From NCBI GenBank assembly GCA_947579605.1, contig OX388314.1, forward strand, positions 20,147,982 through 20,211,981: a stretch of DNA of 64,000 bases, read 5' to 3'. The DNA is from Athripsodes cinereus (taxonomy: Eukaryota; Arthropoda; Insecta; Trichoptera; Leptoceridae). Position 1 is the first letter of the stretch, and every line of letters begins with the position of its first letter. This document shows positions 58,047 to 64,000 of this stretch, one piece after another. Under the pieces are notes generated by a model, which ran no database searches, was not told where the DNA came from, and saw only the letters and a list, made by a program, of their open reading frames with translations. A program made the translations under genes and the position numbers.

Positions 58047-59384
58047 GTGAGGATATTTAGGTATTTTTCACAGATGCGGATATCGGAACCGAAAATGGAA
58101 ACTGCTAACACAGATGCAGTTAATCTGGGAGTCGGGGAAGTCGATGCGGAAATTGGCGAAGAATTGAAAAAACTTTCTGAAGAAGAAGTGAAGGATTTTG
58201 ATACACGCAGCGAAGATATGTCGAGCAGTTCAGGTAGTGATTCCAGTGGTCCCAGTATTAGTTCCGTTAGTTCCAAGTCGTCTCATGGGCGGAAGGACAA
58301 GAGGTCCCGTCATAACAAAAGATCTAGGCCCAGAGACAACAAGAGCGTTTCTCCGGAAATAAAGAGAGCTCGTTCTGCTGAGAAGCCTAAAAGCTATGAT
58401 TATATGACTAAGCTTAACTATTTATTCAGGGATACTCGTTTCTTTGTTATTAAGTCTAACAATGCTGAAAATGTGATATTGTCAAAAGCCAAAGGAGTTT
58501 GGTCTACACTTCCACAGAATGAGGCCAACCTAAATCAAGCTTACCGTGAGTCTCGTAATGTGATACTTATATTTTCTGTAAAAGAAAGTGGTAAATTTGC
58601 TGGATTTGCTCGTTTACATGGAGAATCTCGAAGAGATGGCCCATCCATCAATTGGGTGTTACCACCTGGACTCTCTGCCAAGGCTCTGGGTGGAGTGTTT
58701 AAAGTAGATTGGATTTGCCGTAAAGAATTGCCTTTCAGCAGTACACTGCACCTATATAATCCTTGGAATGATGGAAAACCTGTTAAGATTGGAAGAGACG
58801 GGCAGGAAATAGAACCCAAGGTAGGCCAAGAACTTTGTAGACTGTTTGCTCAGGATGAGACTATCGAAATGACTCCTATATTACGAAAATCCAAGGAATC
58901 ATCCAAAAGAAACTACTCGCGTAGTTACAGAACCTTCAAGGCACCTTTGGCAGCTAGAAGTGGTGGTTATCGAAACCGAGGTGGCCCCTATAGCAGAGGA
59001 GGTGGAAGACGTAAGATATATAGTCGCAGAGACAGAGAAAGAGATCGAGAGCGTAGAAGAAGCATATCACCGTCCCCACCAGGCTACCCTCGCAGTTGGC
59101 TGAGGGAGCGTTCTTATACCAGTGCAGCAGAGGCATATGTTGCAGACTACATGCGCTCCATGCACCACACTCTGCCTCCGTTACCGTACGCACCACCTAT
59201 TCCCCCATATGAGCCCCTGCACCCTCACTTGCCACGCTACTACGATGGACCTCCCCCACCGCTACCCTATGACAAGAGATCCTATGATCGCTCTGTGGAT
59301 GAGTTCCTTTGGCGTACCACAGAGAGACCTCGTGCTCGCACTCCGGAGAGGTCCTCTCACCGCTCTTACAGGGACCGTAGATAA
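58047..59384 (+). CDS. YTHDC1: YTHDC1/YT521-B-like nuclear m6A reader, single exon
   Basis: A 445-codon frame. Residues 1-115 are acidic/serine-rich and then basic ([17 protein letters not shown]). The YTH domain covers about 122-275 ([60 protein letters not shown]). Cage residues Trp152, Trp203 and Leu214 keep the spacing of human W377, W428 and L439, so m6A binding should be intact. The tail is Arg/Gly-rich ([15 protein letters not shown]), then RD/RE- and Pro-rich, as in nuclear YTHDC1, which acts in splicing, export and, in flies, sex determination. Later in-frame starts at 58074 and 58095 are possible; 58074 follows a TTTTCACAG that could be an acceptor, so an upstream non-coding exon cannot be excluded. 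Lack of coding introns with no damage means an intronless gene or an intact retrocopy. Confidence 0.9.
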   Translation: MRIFRYFSQMRISEPKMETANTDAVNLGVGEVDAEIGEELKKLSEEEVKDFDTRSEDMSSSSGSDSSGPSISSVSSKSSHGRKDKRSRHNKRSRPRDNKSVSPEIKRARSAEKPKSYDYMTKLNYLFRDTRFFVIKSNNAENVILSKAKGVWSTLPQNEANLNQAYRESRNVILIFSVKESGKFAGFARLHGESRRDGPSINWVLPPGLSAKALGGVFKVDWICRKELPFSSTLHLYNPWNDGKPVKIGRDGQEIEPKVGQELCRLFAQDETIEMTPILRKSKESSKRNYSRSYRTFKAPLAARSGGYRNRGGPYSRGGGRRKIYSRRDRERDRERRRSISPSPPGYPRSWLRERSYTSAAEAYVADYMRSMHHTLPPLPYAPPIPPYEPLHPHLPRYYDGPPPPLPYDKRSYDRSVDEFLWRTTERPRARTPERSSHRSYRDRR

Positions 59385-59466
59385 TTGTGTCGTTTGTTCG
59401 ATGCGCGTTTATTAATAGGTTTTTTATGAACATGGCAAAATTTGCCATTTATGTGTAATTTTAATC

Positions 59467-59472
59467 AATAAA
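59467..59472 (+). terminator. AATAAA polyadenylation signal of YTHDC1
   Basis: The first AATAAA, 83 bp after the stop codon, followed by a TG-rich stretch; it fits a short 3' UTR. Confidence 0.65.
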
Positions 59473-59489
59473 GTGTTACAGATGAACTG

Positions 59490-60300
59490 GACTTTTTTCT
59501 ATGATGTGTTTCAGTTCATTCCTTGTTTAGAAACTATATAATCGTATGTAATAAATATACAGTGAAGGAATGGCTGATATTCTATGTGTATGGATTATTA
59601 TGCTCATGATCTCTATTACTATATATATATATATATACATAAATATAGAGAACTGGTCACTGGTGTTATGTACCTGATTAGATGTGAAGACCAACATGAA
59701 AATCAATCTGTGGATATATAAGTGATTAGTGGTTGATATAATGATATATGTATTACTACAGACTTGTTGGACACTCAGTCCTCCAATATGCATCGTCACA
59801 TAATATCTTTGTGAGAAAACTCTTCTTCAACATCTACAGAACACTTCAAATATAAATATGTTATTATTATATTTTTATACTTGAGATTATTATATTTTCG
59901 TCCTGTATTTGATTCTCTTCACATAAGTGAGTGTAAGAGATGATTGTGCATCATTTTGATTATTTTACACACAGTGTTCTGCTTTCTTATTACGCTCGGT
60001 GTTACATTTACGCAAAATCATTCACTCATATCATCCTCATAAACATGTCTTAATGGTGCTCTTTCTCTCTTTTCATTAATATTGTTTCACTTTGTTTTTA
60101 GCTTTTTTCAATTTATCTTATCTCATTTTCTTACTAACATATTGAGATATTTAAAAAAATCATTGGGCATGTTGTGAGATTTTTGAATTGGTTTATCTAA
60201 CACTATACATATCTGGTCAACAGCTGATTGTTAAATGCTTGGGATTGATCAAAGAATAATGACACTAATAATTTGTTTCATATAATTCAGATTAATCCTG
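59490..60300. other. AT-rich intergenic stretch
   Basis: Only simple sequence such as the (AT)n at 59617-59636 was recognised; no genes or element ends. Confidence 0.5.
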
Positions 60301-60688
60301 TCTGCTTATTGCCAAACCCTAAACAATCAAACTTGATTAGCTCGAAGTTTAAGGGACCACAAAAAAAGCAAATTAACCAAAATTTCGAGAAAAAAAGTTT
60401 ATAGTATATCCTCCAAAATATGCATAGTATTACTATTATTATGCATATTGTCCCTAGATGTATGTTGGGTGTCCTACTTACATACTAGGCATTGTTATAA
60501 CATGTATATAATATTATGCATTGCATCATTCAAGTCTTAAAGAGAGGAGGTTAGTGAAAAAAGGCGCTCAATAGAATATCATTTTTATTGAATCAATTAC
60601 GAAAAAATAAAAAAAATAAAATTAAAACAATTAACACTAAAACGTATAAAAAGTACATGCATGTGTATATTTAAAACATCAAAATTTA

Positions 60689-61126
60689 TTATTCAGCATT
60701 AAAGAAATTGACAATTTTCAATTGCTTACTTGAGTTGATTTTTTTAATGTCAAAACTCTTCAAGTATGTGTAGGGCCTTAAATAAAAAGGGATCAACATT
60801 TTCGTGACTCTCCACATACCTACAGTGAGGTACTCAATTACAGTCATTGTTGAAGGAGGGGCTGTTATATGGTCCTCTTCGTCAGAGGGGGATTTTTTAA
60901 CGTCTTGGATGATTTTCTCATCCGACAACTCTCCACAGACTGAGATTTTTGTCCACCAACTGCTACTCCTCAAACGATACATCAGCATTTAGGAGCAAAA
61001 TATCGCACTCCTTTCGACTTGGGGCATGTTCTTCATCTGCCACCACTATATTTTCTGGATTTTCCCTGGTAAATCTAGCTTTTTTGAAACAATTTGAAAT
61101 TGGGGTATTTCACGTCATTTCACCAA
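60689..61126 (-). pseudogene. Tigger transposase, carboxyl-terminal part
   Basis: On the minus strand: AWGEMT, a stop, then NTPISNCFKKARFTRENPEN, EEHAPSRKECDILLLNADVS and, after a frame break near 60985, GELSDEKIIQDVKKSPSDEE, ending at a TAA before 60689. The ISNCFKKA block follows the DDE core in Tigger/jerky transposases. In-frame stops show it is dead. Confidence 0.8.
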
Positions 61127-61238
61127 GCCTAGGTAACCCATCACTTCAGATTTTTATGATTTTTTATTTACAAGTTGCTATGACCAAGTTATGAAACCAT
61201 GCCAAATTTTTTTGGTCTAGGTCAAATACTTTCCAAGT

Positions 61239-61438
61239 NNNNNNNNNNNNNNNNNNNNNNNNNNNNNNNNNNNNNNNNNNNNNNNNNNNNNNNNNNNNNN
61301 NNNNNNNNNNNNNNNNNNNNNNNNNNNNNNNNNNNNNNNNNNNNNNNNNNNNNNNNNNNNNNNNNNNNNNNNNNNNNNNNNNNNNNNNNNNNNNNNNNNN
61401 NNNNNNNNNNNNNNNNNNNNNNNNNNNNNNNNNNNNNN
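61239..61438. other. Assembly gap, 200 N
   Basis: Exactly 200 undetermined bases, which looks like a fixed-size gap rather than a measured one. It starts at the inner end of an inverted-repeat arm, where fold-back sequence could have broken assembly. Confidence 1.
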
Positions 61439-61482
61439 GATTCATACCTTAATTTGGGACTAGCTCGACCCGTGCAATTTGT
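61439..61482 (+). mobile_element. SINE tail fragment next to the gap
   Basis: TAATTTGGGACTAGCTCGAC matches the 3' tail of the SINE at 10855-11080 in the opposite orientation. The rest of this SINE copy presumably lies in the gap. Confidence 0.7.
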
Positions 61483-62605
61483 CCATACATGTTCTAAAAA
61501 TAAGGTAATATTTCAAAGCTTAAAAAAAGTTGAATCTCGTATGCATCATGTCTCAAATACATTTGATTAAGGCACAGCACAAGATTCATTGTCTAACACA
61601 GTTTCGACATTTCATATACAATACACTCGTACTGTACATCATAAGGACATATATTTTTTTTAATACTTTTAAGTGTTTTGTAGAAGTCACATAGTTATAA
61701 AACTCAATTGCAGTAATATTTATCCATCACACTTCAATGAATCGGCAACCCATTCTGATTCCGTGATGGAAAGATTTCGGTCTTCGAGTGGAAAGTCCAT
61801 GGTTCAAATATGGCTGCCAAGCTACTCTATCTTCACAACATAAGTAATCATTTAATATATAGGTATCAGGCAGTGTGTCAAAACAAGAATTTGGGTTTCT
61901 GTTGATTGTAAATCAAGTTTCGTGTTTTGAATCTGAAATGTCTGAAAATATCTCAATAATTGGCGCAGAGAGGACATCTGTAAGTTTTATCATTTGTAAA
62001 AAGTCATGTTATGGTGTATACCCAATAAATGTAACGAGCGTAGCTTTTTATGTAGACATAAATAGATTTACGACTCCAATTACACTATCTCCGATTATGT
62101 GTATTGTACTGAAAAGTGAGGGTGTAAAACAGGCGAACTGCGGCTCAGGCTAGCAAAAAACCACAAATTTTCTTTCATAACTTATTAGATTGATCTTTAA
62201 GGTACACTTATAAAGAAAAAACAATTTGGTAACCATACTGCCTCTCCTTCATATTTAACTTTGAAAAAGTCATGTTTTCTAACCTCTAAATTTGCGAATA
62301 ATATTTATTTAAATTTTTTCAAAACAACATATCACATCAAAATATTTTTTTATATCATCAGTACATATCACAGAATAAATGGTAAAAATATCACACGAAA
62401 ATATTAAGGATTAACTGAGCTATGATTTTTTTTCTCTTCAGCGGCACAACATCGATGTTGACAAAAACGGACCTCGCCGGTAAACTTTGAACCCCGATAA
62501 CTTGGAAAGTATTTGACCTAGACCAAAAAAATTTGGCATGGTTTCATAACTTGGTCATAGCAACTTGTAAATAAAAAATCATAAAAATCGGAAGTGATGG
62601 GTTAC

Positions 62606-62880
62606 TTTTTGCATTTTTTCTTGGTGATTTGAAATGAAATGCCCCTGCATTATTTTGGTGACCTGCTCCCAGGCATTGTAGCACATCCTCTTTAATTTTA
62701 TCAAGTATGAGCCATCTATAACGATGTTTAAATTTTTTTATGATACCCTGATCCATTGGCTGTATCACAGAAGTCATGTTCGGTGGAAAAAAAATCACTA
62801 TCCATATCTGGTATCGCGTTATGAGCTGTGCAATTGTCTATGAACAATAAAATCTTCCTTTGCTCTTTGGTTTTTTTTTA
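62606..62880 (-). pseudogene. Tigger transposase, central DDE part
   Basis: The minus strand reads KILLFIDNCTAHNAIPD (second catalytic Asp in FIDNC), then after a one-base frameshift FFPPNMTSVIQPMDQGIIKK (third catalytic Asp in MDQG) and FKHRYRWLILDKIKEDVLQC. These are hallmark blocks of the DDE_1 domain of pogo/Tigger/jerky proteins. Confidence 0.9.
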
Positions 62881-62884
62881 AATT

Positions 62885-63022
62885 TAAACTTAATACTACT
62901 TCTACTACTACTATACCATCACGGCATATCCCACAAGTGGGGTAGCCAGCAGACCAGCTGCATATAAAACATGCAAGCTGTCTTCTCCGTGCCAACATAA
63001 AATCAAGACATTCAGGATGGGT
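62885..63022 (-). repeat. Repeat family A copy inside the Tigger element
   Basis: Minus-strand orientation: CATCCTGAATGTCTTGATTT, TGCATGTTTTATATGCAGC and TACCCCACTTGTGGGATATG, ending in a run of GTAGTAGTAG. It interrupts the transposase between the second catalytic Asp and sequence further upstream. Confidence 0.85.
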
Positions 63023-63649
63023 AATTAATAACCACTGTTTAACTTGTAAAGGAGTACCAATGCACCGGTGCGTGCAAAAAATATTATGGGGTCTAGAGTA
63101 CGCATGCACCGGTGCGTTTGATCCAGTAATATTTTGATATTCCCGCCAAATTCATCAATTTCATCATTGGTCCAATCTGTCGGATATACTTTACCAATCA
63201 CAAGGAAAAAATTCAAAAATAGGCGTGTTTAGACTTTATTTATCGCCTGTACAAAATGTCACGTGACCGCCGCTTGAAATACATGGCCGTCACTCGCGGT
63301 TGCAAACCATTTTGCTGCGTGCGTTCGGGCGCTATGGCTGTTATTTTATGGAGTGTTTTGTGAAGTTTTTTTTACCTTTTGTGCTTATTCTGGACAATTT
63401 AATTACTTTTTAGTACCTACATAAGTTTTTGTTAAAAACAAATAAAAATATTTTTTTTTAAATAATAATAAATATTCTAACCCATTCAATATGTTGAACC
63501 CATTGTTGACAATACCGGAACAGACATGACGCATCAAAATTGTTTTTATTATATAACTTCGTTATTATTAATTTTTGAGAGTTGGTTCATGCAATAAAAA
63601 AATATTCAAAAAGTCAAAGTTGAGTTAATTCAATCTGCCATACACTTTT
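63023..63649. other. Unidentified insertion within the Tigger transposase
   Basis: This stretch separates transposase blocks that should be near each other. ACGCACCGGTGCAT-type palindromes occur at 63062-63076 and 63105-63118. A minus-strand frame (DWTNDEIDEFGG..., 63216-63025) has no family I can name. Confidence 0.4.

Positions 63650-64000
<351 letters not shown>

Larger units (their letters stand above)
61134..62605. mobile_element. Insert with ~105-bp inverted ends inside the Tigger element
   Basis: 61134-61238 and about 62501-62605 are reverse complements (start TAACCCATCACTTC) with one mismatch visible. TA at both outer borders suggests a Tc1/mariner-type duplication. The left arm runs straight into the N gap, so its inner extent is unknown. 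Removing the insert brings the two transposase parts together in the expected order. Confidence 0.7.

Noticed and set aside
63025..63216. 63-codon minus-strand frame (DWTNDEIDEFGG...) as a viral or host protein
   Set aside because: No recognisable homology and it lies in an insertion inside a dead transposase; kept only as an unidentified segment.

Overview
This is a 64-kb eukaryotic window, almost certainly from a moth or butterfly (Lepidoptera). I infer this from the AT-rich background, the many GGTACCTA/TACCTACC-type motifs, a tRNA-derived SINE with a characteristic lepidopteran tail, the CTAGCTGTCCC...AACTTCGTACCGCC interspersed repeat, and many RTE-type endonuclease-reverse transcriptase fragments. 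It shows no bacterial, operon or CRISPR features. Genes have GT-AG introns and occupy a small share of the window; most of the rest is transposon debris.

Four host genes are supported. (1) The 3' part of a METTL9/DREV-like histidine methyltransferase, + strand, 6992-8422 (three exons). (2) A large minus-strand gene with nine phase-consistent coding exons from 42545 down to 24109 (about 502 residues), a possible tiny first exon at 43308-43334 and a possible alternative last exon at 24838-24998; I could not name its family. (3) A three-exon PAK1IP1-like WD-repeat gene, + strand, 46792-49815. (4) A single-exon YTHDC1/YT521-B-like m6A reader, + strand, 58047-59384. A truncated calexcitin-type EF-hand processed pseudogene lies in an intron of gene 2 (41240-41740).

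Layout. 1-435: fifteen copies of a 29-bp satellite unit. 0.7-6.9 kb: AT-rich sequence and RTE fragments. 7-8.6 kb: METTL9. 8.8-11.6 kb: a deeply nested repeat stack (interspersed repeat, RTE tail, two nested inverted-repeat elements, SINE). 11.6-24.1 kb: long AT-rich stretch with short tandem duplications, one RTE fragment and two hairpin MITEs, downstream of gene 2. 24.1-43.3 kb: gene 2, whose introns hold RTE, LINE, a 2.5-kb R4/R2-type retrotransposon with an intact 780-codon ORF, a hAT MITE and the calexcitin pseudogene. 45.3-46.3 kb: I-type LINE with RNase H. 46.8-49.8 kb: PAK1IP1, with a 68-bp minisatellite in intron 2. 50.6-53.3 kb: a hAT element containing a second hAT element that contains an RTE fragment. 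53.9-57.7 kb: RTE fragments and a palindrome-rich repeat family. 58.0-59.5 kb: YTHDC1. 60.3-64.0 kb: a decayed pogo/Tigger transposase split by an insertion that carries a 200-N assembly gap.

The four genes have unrelated roles (histidine methylation, unknown probably nuclear, ribosome biogenesis/PAK signalling, m6A reading) and I see no evidence of functional coupling. The notable content is structural: precise nested insertions with readable target-site duplications, possible use of a MITE end as a first exon, and alternative terminal exons in gene 2.
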